Origin: Bacteroidia bacterium
GTDB lineage: Bacteria; Bacteroidota; Bacteroidia; 2-12-FULL-35-15
Direction: 5' to 3'
NCBI GenBank assembly: GCA_030654175.1
Contig: JAURXZ010000030.1
Coordinates: forward strand, 62,001-126,000
Length of the DNA stretch: 64,000 nt
The notes beneath the pieces were generated by a model, which had not been told where the DNA came from, did no database searches, and saw only the letters and a program-made list of their open reading frames with translations. Position 1 is the first letter of the stretch; each line of letters begins with the position of its first letter. Made by a program: the position numbers and the translations under genes. This document shows positions 38,052 through 46,331 of the stretch, in pieces.

Positions 38052-38774
38052 ATGATTGTAGATATATTTATTCCCTGTTTTATTGACCAGATCTATCCGG
38101 ATACCGGATTGAATATGGTAAAAATTTTAGAGAAGGTAGGTTGTGGAGTAAATTACAATCCTGAACAGACATGTTGTGGTCAACCTGCTTTTAATGTTGG
38201 TCACTGGGCCGAGTGTAAAGAGGTAGGCGAAAAGTTTATCCGGGAGTTTCAGAATGATCGTTACATTGTTTGCCCTTCGGCATCTTGCGTGGGGATGATA
38301 AAAAATTATTATCCCGACATGTTCCATAACTCTGTTTTACACAATGAGTATAAACAAATTCAGAAAAACATTTTTGAGTTCTCTGATTTTATGGTGAACG
38401 TTTTAAAAATTACCGATATCGGTGCCACACTTAATGGAATTGGAACGTTTCATGATTCCTGTGCTGCTTTGCGCGAATATGGGATAAAACGCGAGCCAAG
38501 AGTATTACTTGAAAAAGTACGGGGACTGGAAATGCGTGAAATGAAAGATTCTGATGTGTGTTGTGGTTTTGGAGGAAGTTTTTCCGTAAAATTTGAACCG
38601 ATCGCAGTTGGCATGGGCGAACAGAAATTAGAAAATGCTCTTCAAACAAGCGCTGAATACATTATATCTACAGATTCTTCCTGCCTCATGCATATTGATG
38701 GTGTTGCAAAAAAACAAAACAAAAATATTAAAATGATGCATTTGTGTGATGTATTGGCTTCGGGATGGGACTAA
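38052..38774 (+). CDS. (Fe-S)-binding protein, LutA/YkgE-like (CCG domains)
   Basis: A 240-residue cytosolic protein with two cysteine-rich CCG domains: FIPCFIDQIYPDTG with CCGQPAFNVGHWAEC, then FHDSCAALREYG with DVCCGFGGSFSVKF. This is the LutA/YkgE arrangement, a subunit of lactate utilisation complexes. LutB and LutC partners are not next to it, so lactate oxidation is only a family-based suggestion. ATG 38052 is clear. Confidence 0.9.
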   Translation: MIVDIFIPCFIDQIYPDTGLNMVKILEKVGCGVNYNPEQTCCGQPAFNVGHWAECKEVGEKFIREFQNDRYIVCPSASCVGMIKNYYPDMFHNSVLHNEYKQIQKNIFEFSDFMVNVLKITDIGATLNGIGTFHDSCAALREYGIKREPRVLLEKVRGLEMREMKDSDVCCGFGGSFSVKFEPIAVGMGEQKLENALQTSAEYIISTDSSCLMHIDGVAKKQNKNIKMMHLCDVLASGWD

Positions 38775-38839
38775 AAATTACTGCGGATTGATGATTGTCG
38801 ATTGCGGGTTGAAAAACTCTCAATCTGCAATTGCTCATT

Positions 38840-40255
38840 TTACTTTATTCCTTTAACCACGTCTTCAAACTCCTTTGTGTTTTTTATTCCACTAAACGCC
38901 TCATCCTTTTTCAAGCGCGCAGTATCAGTAAATCCATTTTCAATAGCCCGGTTCAAAGATCTGATTGCCTCTTCATTATTTCCAGTTTTAGCGAAAACTG
39001 CTCCCATTAAATAATTGGCTTCATTATTTGTTGGGTCCACTAACACATAAATTTTACCGAAAAAATCAGCTGCAGGAAGATTATTTTGTTTTAGTGCTCC
39101 TGCGGTTTGCATATAAGCTGCTAAACTCAAAAAATTGAGCAGCCGTTTATTCATGAGTACTTTATTTTTGTCGGTGCCTGTTTTAATTTTCTGATTTAAT
39201 GTTGCAATATTTTTATTCCACCAACTAAGATTTTGAGTCTGCAATGCTTTTAAATAATGCTGTTTTAATTCTTCTTCTTCAGTCCAGCTACCTTCCTCCA
39301 GTTTTAATTGTTTGTCAACTTCAGGATCAGATTGTAATGCTTTATATATTGAATAGCAGGGCGACAAATCTGCAAGGCCATCATAAAAATTAATGGTTTT
39401 CTGACATAACTTATATGTCTCAAATACTTGTTTTTTTTCCTGATACAATTCGATTTGCTTTAATGCCGGTTGATAACGTTTTGCGATTAACACTTCGTTT
39501 TTAGCAGCAGTGTTTTTTCTCATATCATTTAATGCTACCCACCAAAAGGCATCATCCATAATACCTACAGAGGGCCACTCATGCTTACCATCAAAAGTAA
39601 TCAGCAGGTGTTTAATATTTTTTCCTGCTAAATCAATCATATCGTATTTTCTCATTTCCACGTAATTAAAATCTTCATTACCCACTATCCCAAAAAAAGA
39701 ATAATTATCTCGGGGAGCCTCCATTTTGGCCATGGGCGCTGAAGCTCCACAACAAATAACAGCAGCAATGGAGCCATTGGCAATGGCCAGGGCATTTGCA
39801 ACACGAGCCCCACCGGAAAAACCTAAGACATAAATACGTTGAGTATTAAGAGATAATCGATTCCCTACATCAGCAAATAATTTGTTAGCTATGTTTTGTG
39901 AATCTTCCCAGGTGGTTCCGTTTTTTGAATTATTTGAGCCTACTAAAATATAACCATATTGTTCGGCCAGGTCCTTATATAGAGATACCGGCAGTTTCCC
40001 TTCCGCATGAGGATCAAAAGCATATATAACAGGGTAGCTTTTTTCTGTTGAGTAATTAGCAGGTAAATACAAAGCATAACTTTGAGAAGCATCGTTTTTA
40101 CAAATTACCTGTTCAATGACCTTTCCTTTAGGAAAGTTTTCTTTGAAGGATATTGAATCGGAGGATTGTTGCCCCTTATCTTTTTTAGGACCGCTACCTG
40201 ATGAGCATGATTGCATAATAAATGCGGAAGCTAAAATTAATGCGTATAGACGCAA
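38840..40255 (-). CDS. Lipoprotein alpha/beta hydrolase with C-terminal TPR-like region
   Basis: From a TTG at 40255 the product is 471 residues, starting RLYALILASAFIMQSCSSGS, a good lipoprotein signal with a lipobox Cys. It contains an alpha/beta-hydrolase core (YALYLPANYSTEKSYPVIYA; nucleophile elbow GFSGGARVA; HEWPS near the catalytic His) and a C-terminal TPR-like tail (NNEANYLMGAVFAKTGNNEE). The frame stays open to ATG 40420, but that 55-residue extension is encoded by a tttgcgtctttgcgtc-type repeat and would spoil the lipoprotein signal. Substrate unknown. Confidence 0.75.
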   Translation of the reverse strand: MRLYALILASAFIMQSCSSGSGPKKDKGQQSSDSISFKENFPKGKVIEQVICKNDASQSYALYLPANYSTEKSYPVIYAFDPHAEGKLPVSLYKDLAEQYGYILVGSNNSKNGTTWEDSQNIANKLFADVGNRLSLNTQRIYVLGFSGGARVANALAIANGSIAAVICCGASAPMAKMEAPRDNYSFFGIVGNEDFNYVEMRKYDMIDLAGKNIKHLLITFDGKHEWPSVGIMDDAFWWVALNDMRKNTAAKNEVLIAKRYQPALKQIELYQEKKQVFETYKLCQKTINFYDGLADLSPCYSIYKALQSDPEVDKQLKLEEGSWTEEEELKQHYLKALQTQNLSWWNKNIATLNQKIKTGTDKNKVLMNKRLLNFLSLAAYMQTAGALKQNNLPAADFFGKIYVLVDPTNNEANYLMGAVFAKTGNNEEAIRSLNRAIENGFTDTARLKKDEAFSGIKNTKEFEDVVKGIK

Positions 40256-40385
40256 AGACGCAAAGCAATTAAAAAATCCGGCAAACTTGCAAATTTGAGA
40301 GAAACACAAAACATTGAAGGCACTGCAACAAAGCAACAAAAAACCTTTGCTGTTTTGCAACTTTGCGCGAGAAACAAAATAAAAA
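40240..40385. repeat. gcaaag-word repeat at the 5' end of the hydrolase gene
   Basis: Plus-strand words acgcaaagacgcaaag (40249-40264), gcaaacttgcaa, gcaacaaagcaac and ttgcaactttgcgcgag repeat across the region. It overlaps the hydrolase's first codons and fills the gap to the glycosyltransferase gene. Confidence 0.55.
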
Positions 40386-40391
40386 AGCATA

Positions 40392-41261
40392 TTAAATAAT
40401 TTTATAGTTTTTATATTCACCTATCTTCCAGCCAAACTTTTTCTCAATGAACATAAGCACTTTTAGCTTAAAAGATAATTTTTTTATAGTAGGATCGAAG
40501 GAAAATTTCCAATTCATTTTGTTAATCCGTTCCTGCATTACAACAGGGTGTGTTCCTTTAAAATGTTCTATTGAATCAATAGTAGAATAATCAAACTTAT
40601 CAACTTGAGGAATATTTTGTTTCATCCATTCGTCAGTATGCCAGAGCTTATGAAATGTCTGCTGTTTGGCTTGCTGAGCTTCCGGAGGTTTCACCCACCC
40701 ATAGTGATAAACATTGGCAGCAATCGCCTTCACCTTTAACTTTTTTCCATTTTTCCGGAAGCCCTGGGCATCTTTATAGGATGAAATAGCTTTATCATTT
40801 CGCACTACCCGTATCTCTTTACGATACCAGCGCCTTGCATCTCCCACATAATCATAGGAACCATACAAATGAGTATAATCGAACAATAAACCTTCAATCT
40901 TTTTATTGTCTTTGTACTGCTGCATCGCAGCCATTATAACAGGTAATTGCTCTTCATGAATTACTTCATCCCCTTGTATGTAAAATGCCCAATCGCTATC
41001 AGTTGAAATCGCAGCAAATGCTTTATTGGTTTCATCGGCCAATACCCGCCCTCCCTCACGCAGTGAATCATCCCAAACAGTTTCTACAATTTTTATTTTG
41101 CTCGACTTGATCGACCTTATTAATTCTAACGTGCCATCTTCAGATAAACCAACAGCAACAATTATTTCATCACAAATCGGAAGAATGGAAGTAATAGCCT
41201 CCACAATCGGATAATCGAATTTAATAGCATTGCGCACAAAGGTAAAACCACTTACTTTCAT
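40392..41261 (-). CDS. Glycosyltransferase family 2 protein
   Basis: About 289 residues from ATG 41261 (KVSGFTFVRNAIKFDYPIVE). A GT-A fold is suggested by the N-terminal SGFTFVRNA strand, an acidic GLSEDGTLELI loop, and YIQGDEVIHEE in the place of the donor/metal DxD site. The open frame continues 21 residues upstream into a signal-like segment, but cytosolic GT2 enzymes start near this point. Acceptor unknown. It lies ahead of the lipoprotein hydrolase in the same direction. Confidence 0.82.
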   Translation of the reverse strand: MKVSGFTFVRNAIKFDYPIVEAITSILPICDEIIVAVGLSEDGTLELIRSIKSSKIKIVETVWDDSLREGGRVLADETNKAFAAISTDSDWAFYIQGDEVIHEEQLPVIMAAMQQYKDNKKIEGLLFDYTHLYGSYDYVGDARRWYRKEIRVVRNDKAISSYKDAQGFRKNGKKLKVKAIAANVYHYGWVKPPEAQQAKQQTFHKLWHTDEWMKQNIPQVDKFDYSTIDSIEHFKGTHPVVMQERINKMNWKFSFDPTIKKLSFKLKVLMFIEKKFGWKIGEYKNYKII

Positions 41262-41514
41262 TGGAGTAGATTGGGATTTTGAAAGGCTGAATATACTTAA
41301 TAAAACTAATACCTTAAATCGCATTAAATTTATGTTGCATAATTTTTTTTGAGATTTATTTTCCTTATTATTGTAGTAATACTGAATTTAAGGACTTTAA
41401 AAGTGCTTTTTGTTTTTTTATACTACGATCCCGATGCTTTTATTATAACAATTGGAATTACACTTGTTTTGAGTTTAATTAACAAAAAATCACCCAAGCA
41501 TAGCTATTAAGAAA

Positions 41515-43554
41515 ATGAAAACAATAAATCTCCTTTTATCTTCTATCTTAGTTTCTTGCTTATGTTTGTGCGCAGCAGGAGCTGAAAAAACCAAAACAAA
41601 TAATCAGGATAGTCGAACTATTGATTCACTTCAATTATTTTTAAAGAGCACAAAAACAGATACCTCCCAAGTAAATACTCTAAATACGCTTAGCAAGACG
41701 TACCTAAATATTGGTAATTACCAGAAAGCGATGGAATGTGCACAACAAGCGCAAAATCAAGCAGAAAAAATTAAATATAAGAAAGGACTGGCCCATTCTT
41801 TTACGAATATTGGAAATATTTATCGAAAACAGGGGAATTATGATAAGTCATTGATTTGTCACCTGAACTCCTTAGGAATTCTGGAAGAAATTGGAGATAA
41901 AAAAGAAATAGCAATATCTTATAACAGCATTGGACTTATTTATTTCCGCCTTGGTGACTATGAGAAGGCCATGGAAATTTACAGAAAGTGTTTAAAATAC
42001 CATGAAGAAATTGCCGACAAAAGTGGGATCGCTACTTGCTACAATAACATCGGCAATATCTATCTATTCCAGGAAGACTACGAAAAAGCATTGACCAATT
42101 TCTTTACTTCTTTAAAAATCAGTACGGAAATTTTTGATAAAAAAGGGATGGCCGTTTCCTATAACTCTATCGGAAACACTTATCAGGAAAAAGGAAATTA
42201 TGATTTATCCTTAGACAATCAATTAAAATCCCTAAAAATCAATGAAGAGATCGGAAATAAACAAGGAATAGCAAACTGTTCCGGCAATATCGCAAGTACT
42301 TATGAAAAACTAAAAAAACTAAAAGAGTCCTATCTTTATCTTAATAAATCCTTAAACATCTATCAGGAGATTGGTGACAAACATAATATAATGAAGTCCT
42401 ATTTTGCTTTGTCGGAGTTACACAATAAAATGAATGACTTTAAAAAAGCTTATGAATATTACAAATTTTTCTCGGAAATTAAAGACTCCCTTCTCAATGA
42501 GCATTCTGGAAGACAAATTGCGGAGATGGATGCTAAATATGATTCGGAAGAAAAGGAAAAAAACATTGAGCTTTTAACCAAAGACAAGGCTCTTCAAAAA
42601 GCAGATCTAAACAAACAAAAATTCATACGTAATGGTTTTGTTGCAGGATTAATTCTGGCTTTATTATTAGGTATTATCCTTTACAATAGATTTTTAATAA
42701 AGAAAAAATTAAATACAACGTTAAGAAATTCAAATTACGAATTAATTCAAAAGAATGCTCTTATAGAAAAGCAGAAAGAAAAAATAATAGACAGTATTAC
42801 GTATGCTCAGCATATTCAACAAAGTATTTTGATAGAAGAAAGTGAAATACAAAAAATCCTTCCTGATTCTTTTATTTATTACCAACCAAAAGATATTGTA
42901 AGCGGAGATTTTTACTGGTGCTCAAAAATAGGAGATAAAATTATTTTAGCAGCCATTGATTGTACCGGACATGGTGTACCCGGAGCTTTCATGAGCATGA
43001 TAGGAAACACCCTCTTAAACCAGATCGTAAATGAAAAGCATATTACAACTCCATCTGAAATACTCAGGCAATTAAACAAAGGAATTTATCAGGCGCTGCA
43101 TCAGGAAAAAGAAGAAACATTGTCGCGGGATGGGATGGATATTGCATTGTGCAGCATCGATTACAAAAACAATCAACTGGAATTTGCAGGCGCACAAAAC
43201 CCCTTGTATTTGGTATCAGACAATGAGTTAACCGTGGTAAAAGCCGATAGGCAAACAATAGGTGGTGGTGGAATGATATCAAAGAAAGAAAACCCTTTAA
43301 AAAGAGAATATACGAATCATGTTATTCCAATAAAAAAAGACATGTGTATTTACCTGTTTTCAGATGGGTATATGGATCAGTTCAGGGGAAGCGACAGAAA
43401 AAAATTCGGAATCCACCAGTTTAAAGATCTGATACTGGCTAATCAATCATTGAGTATGCAAAAGCAAAAAGCGCTGATGGTAGAGGAACATGAAAACTGG
43501 AAAGAAAATGCACATCAGATAGATGATATTCTGATAATAGGATTAAGGCTATAG
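41515..43554 (+). CDS. TPR sensor with SpoIIE (PP2C) phosphatase output
   Basis: The 679-residue protein has a signal sequence with Cys-rich end (SCLCLCAAG, possibly a lipobox), about seven TPRs (residues ~40-330, with GNIYRKQGNYDKSL-type units), a coiled segment, a TM at about 372-392 and a SpoIIE/PP2C domain. Catalytic motifs are intact: KDIVSGDFYW, IDCTGHGVPGAFMS, SRDGMDIALC, FSDGYMDQFRG and IDDILIIGLRL. The linker KIIDSITYAQHIQ matches the other SpoIIE protein in the window. It converges on the SiaC-like gene with a single base between stop codons, so it is a likely SiaA-like phosphatase for that protein. Confidence 0.92.
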   Translation: MKTINLLLSSILVSCLCLCAAGAEKTKTNNQDSRTIDSLQLFLKSTKTDTSQVNTLNTLSKTYLNIGNYQKAMECAQQAQNQAEKIKYKKGLAHSFTNIGNIYRKQGNYDKSLICHLNSLGILEEIGDKKEIAISYNSIGLIYFRLGDYEKAMEIYRKCLKYHEEIADKSGIATCYNNIGNIYLFQEDYEKALTNFFTSLKISTEIFDKKGMAVSYNSIGNTYQEKGNYDLSLDNQLKSLKINEEIGNKQGIANCSGNIASTYEKLKKLKESYLYLNKSLNIYQEIGDKHNIMKSYFALSELHNKMNDFKKAYEYYKFFSEIKDSLLNEHSGRQIAEMDAKYDSEEKEKNIELLTKDKALQKADLNKQKFIRNGFVAGLILALLLGIILYNRFLIKKKLNTTLRNSNYELIQKNALIEKQKEKIIDSITYAQHIQQSILIEESEIQKILPDSFIYYQPKDIVSGDFYWCSKIGDKIILAAIDCTGHGVPGAFMSMIGNTLLNQIVNEKHITTPSEILRQLNKGIYQALHQEKEETLSRDGMDIALCSIDYKNNQLEFAGAQNPLYLVSDNELTVVKADRQTIGGGGMISKKENPLKREYTNHVIPIKKDMCIYLFSDGYMDQFRGSDRKKFGIHQFKDLILANQSLSMQKQKALMVEEHENWKENAHQIDDILIIGLRL

Positions 43555-43555
43555 A

Positions 43556-43933
43556 TCAATAGATCTTCACTTCAAAAGGTAATTCCACCATTTCTTTGAT
43601 CTCCAGGCCTCTGTTCCGTATTAATTCATCATCCTTAGCATGATACCAAATAACAGTAACAGGCAGATTATTAGAAGAGAGCTTTTCTAAAATTGTAATT
43701 ATTTCAAAAATCTTTTTTGTAGATGCTGAATTAAAATAATCCAGCTTGAATTCAAAGTGAGTAGTCTGATTTGGAGCCATTATGTATTCCTCCATCCACT
43801 TTAAAACCGGAGAATATAACTTAACAGCATTTTCCGGCAAAGATCTACCTGAAATTTCAAAAACCCCTTTTGATTTATCCAAAATTATTTTGGGAGTATC
43901 ATGTGTTTCTTCTATGATCAAACTTTTCTTCAT
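43556..43933 (-). CDS. SiaC-type regulatory phosphoprotein (DUF1987)
   Basis: 125 residues from ATG 43933 (KKSLIIEETHDTPKIILD). It has the DUF1987/SiaC pattern: GVFEISGRSLPENAVKLYSP, an E/W-rich helix, then FEFKLDYFNSASTKKIFEI. In Pseudomonas SiaC a Thr in this loop is phosphorylated by SiaB and dephosphorylated by SiaA; here the aligned position appears to be Ser (NSAS). It lies 38 bp downstream of the double SiaB gene. An earlier ATG (43987) overlaps the SiaB stop and would allow translational coupling. Confidence 0.88.
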   Translation of the reverse strand: MKKSLIIEETHDTPKIILDKSKGVFEISGRSLPENAVKLYSPVLKWMEEYIMAPNQTTHFEFKLDYFNSASTKKIFEIITILEKLSSNNLPVTVIWYHAKDDELIRNRGLEIKEMVELPFEVKIY

Positions 43934-43971
43934 TCTTTTTTTGATGATTTTTTCTTTTCCAGTATTCGTAT

Positions 43972-45072
43972 TTACATCTGCACACACAATGAAAAAAACG
44001 ACAAATCTTCAATCTCTGGTTTTAGATCGAACATTATCTTCTCACCACTCTCCCGGGCAATATCTATTATTCCAAGACCCGCACCATGTTCATCTGATAT
44101 ACTTTCCTTCAATGTTTTTTTATACAAACCGATCAACTCTTCTTTGTTTAAACTATTTACTTTATTGATCTTGTTCTTTATTTTTTCCGAGGAAGCTGCA
44201 TCTACCATATTTCCGGTACAGATAATATATTTTTGCTCGTTTTTACCGATCATAAATATTGCTTCTTTTTTTCCATTTTGCTGAACAGAATGTTTGGAAA
44301 TATTTTGTAGAATTTCCATAAGAACAAGATATAATTTCTTTTTTATATGGAGTTCTTCCTGCTGTTTGTTCAAATTGTCTTCGATCATTTTCAGCATAGG
44401 AATAACGGTTTCCTGCGAAAAATCCCCCTTATAAACCATTAAAATATTCTCTTTTCGCATTATTTCATGCATCTCCTTAACACTATCCATCGAAATATTG
44501 CTTTTTACATTCACACTACCCTTTCCCTGCATTTTCAACATAAGGTAAAACAGAGAAAGTTTGTCATTCTCATTTTCAAAGTTGAATTCCAATGGGTTCT
44601 CCGATTTTCTTGCCATCTCCACTAATCCTAAGCCTGCGCCACCTTTATCTGAAATTTCCCCACTCGAGAGTATGTCAATATAAAGAGCTTTGATCTGTTC
44701 TCTATCTAAATTATTAAGCTTCTCGAGTTTCCCTTTTAATGCAGGAACCTGCGTATTTTCAATCAAATTGGCAGAAGTAATATAAATACTATCCTGTACA
44801 TTTCTGGTAGAAAATAAGCCGGGGAAGGTAACGGTTCTATTGGCTTTAATTTGAGTATCATTTCCATGCCTGACAATATTCTGGAAACATTCAACAATAA
44901 CAAATGATACTTTATTTCTCATTTCTATCATTTCATGACTGTTATCAATCGAATATTCACTAAGGGCGATTATTTTTTCAGTAATTCCATCACTAAAATC
45001 TCCCTGGTAAACAAAGGAAAGATTGTCGTTGCGCAGGATCTGATAAAATTGACTGATGTGATTTATTTTCAT
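43972..45072 (-). CDS. Tandem double SiaB-family (GHKL-type) protein kinase
   Basis: 366 residues comprising two homologous SiaB-like domains, about 1-185 and 193-366; usual SiaB proteins are roughly one such domain. Each keeps the ATP-binding features of the GHKL fold: N box FVIVECFQNIVRHG (domain 1) and LVLMEILQNISKHS (domain 2); G box KGGAGLGLVEMAR and EHGAGLGIIDIAR. Both also begin with a VYQGDFS/VYKGDFS strand. No TM or sensor domain. It probably phosphorylates the SiaC-like protein encoded just downstream. Start ATG 45072 is chosen over the upstream ATG of an extended frame. Confidence 0.85.
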   Translation of the reverse strand: MKINHISQFYQILRNDNLSFVYQGDFSDGITEKIIALSEYSIDNSHEMIEMRNKVSFVIVECFQNIVRHGNDTQIKANRTVTFPGLFSTRNVQDSIYITSANLIENTQVPALKGKLEKLNNLDREQIKALYIDILSSGEISDKGGAGLGLVEMARKSENPLEFNFENENDKLSLFYLMLKMQGKGSVNVKSNISMDSVKEMHEIMRKENILMVYKGDFSQETVIPMLKMIEDNLNKQQEELHIKKKLYLVLMEILQNISKHSVQQNGKKEAIFMIGKNEQKYIICTGNMVDAASSEKIKNKINKVNSLNKEELIGLYKKTLKESISDEHGAGLGIIDIARESGEKIMFDLKPEIEDLSFFSLCVQM

Positions 45073-45344
45073 GACAAAGCGAAGATAGAAATTTATCACA
45101 AATCAGGTTAGAAAACCGGAATTATTTTAAATATTTATTTCGCGCCTGCTTTTTTGTTATAATAACTAATATCATGAAAGAGGTATTCGGGTAAATTGCA
45201 GGTAATAAAAAGTTAAAGCATGCCCCTAATAGCCGGACAGAACGGCAGGAATGAAGTTTGCAGGCAAATCGAAAAATAGTAACACTCTATTAATTTAATT
45301 TTAAAGAAATAAATGCATCCTTAAAATTTAAAAGAAAAACATTT

Positions 45345-46124
45345 CTAACGGACCGGTTCCAGATTATTAAAACCAGATAAAAATGAATTGGCGGAGGCAA
45401 CACAGTAATTTGAGAATTTCCCCAACTCTGCAAATGAGAAAGTGGACCTTTTATCCTGATAATTGGTTGAATCATTTTCAATAAAACTAATGTTCTTCCC
45501 CAAAGTACCTTTGAAACGTTTAACCCGATCCTCCCGCTCCACCAGTGAAACAAAATTATCCACGCAGGCGGAAGAGGGATCAATATCCGGCCAAGCGGCA
45601 GTAACCAATTTTATTTTGTTATATTCTATAGGTATTATTTCTATTTCAGGGCAATTTTTTTTCATAAAATTTCTGATAATAATCGCCTGATATTGATCTG
45701 TTGCAACAGCTATTTTTTTGAATCCCATTTTTTTAGCCAATAACAAAGAATAGAAAATATTTTCGGTGCTATGCTCCGCTTGTGTTTCTGCAAATGTATT
45801 GGCAGATGGGATCCCGAGAGAATCTGCGTAGATCCGCATCATTACACCTTCAATATAAGGATTATAAACAGCTGATCCTGAAAATATGATGTTTTTGGCA
45901 ATGCCATTATCGAATAAATATTTTGCCCAAAGTATCCTGGCTTTAAGGATCACTTTCAGCTTTGGATCCTGGTAAGGAACACCAGGAACAATAATTACGT
46001 CATAAGGCCCTTTCTCTTTCAGCCTTTCAGATTTTTTTTCTGTTGGTTTTGGATCATAATAGCTGCTAAACAAGCACAACGCGCAACCAAGAAATGCAGG
46101 TGTTGAAAACGTTCGGTAGTTCAT
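45345..46124 (-). CDS. YdcF/SanA-like (DUF218) protein
   Basis: A 259-residue protein with the DUF218/ElyC-SanA-YdcF core: DVIIVPGVPYQDPKLKVILK, then YLFDNGIAKNIIFSGSAVYNP, then the acidic/Asn-rich AETQAEHSTENIFYSLLLAK, then ATDQYQAIIIRNFMKK. A short hydrophobic N-terminus (PAFLGCALCLFSS) may be a signal or lipoprotein anchor. Members act in the envelope, some affecting lipid carriers. Specific role unknown. Confidence 0.85.
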   Translation of the reverse strand: MNYRTFSTPAFLGCALCLFSSYYDPKPTEKKSERLKEKGPYDVIIVPGVPYQDPKLKVILKARILWAKYLFDNGIAKNIIFSGSAVYNPYIEGVMMRIYADSLGIPSANTFAETQAEHSTENIFYSLLLAKKMGFKKIAVATDQYQAIIIRNFMKKNCPEIEIIPIEYNKIKLVTAAWPDIDPSSACVDNFVSLVEREDRVKRFKGTLGKNISFIENDSTNYQDKRSTFSFAELGKFSNYCVASANSFLSGFNNLEPVR

Positions 46125-46331
46125 GGCAAGGAGTTTAGATTTTTATATATTTTGAAGAGCAGGATCTTTCGGAAGCGAACAGATCGTTAAAAAGGATTCC
46201 CGCGTATCAAAAAGTAAAAATTTATACCATGGGTGGAAATATAGATTTATTCAAATACGATGAGAAAACGGAGAGATAACATCATTTATTGTGAATACAG
46301 TATTTTCAGATAGATCTAATAAAAAGTCACC

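Noticed and set aside
43934-43987. Upstream ATG for the SiaC-like gene
   Set aside because: It overlaps the SiaB stop and the 18 added residues do not look like family N-termini, although coupling is possible.
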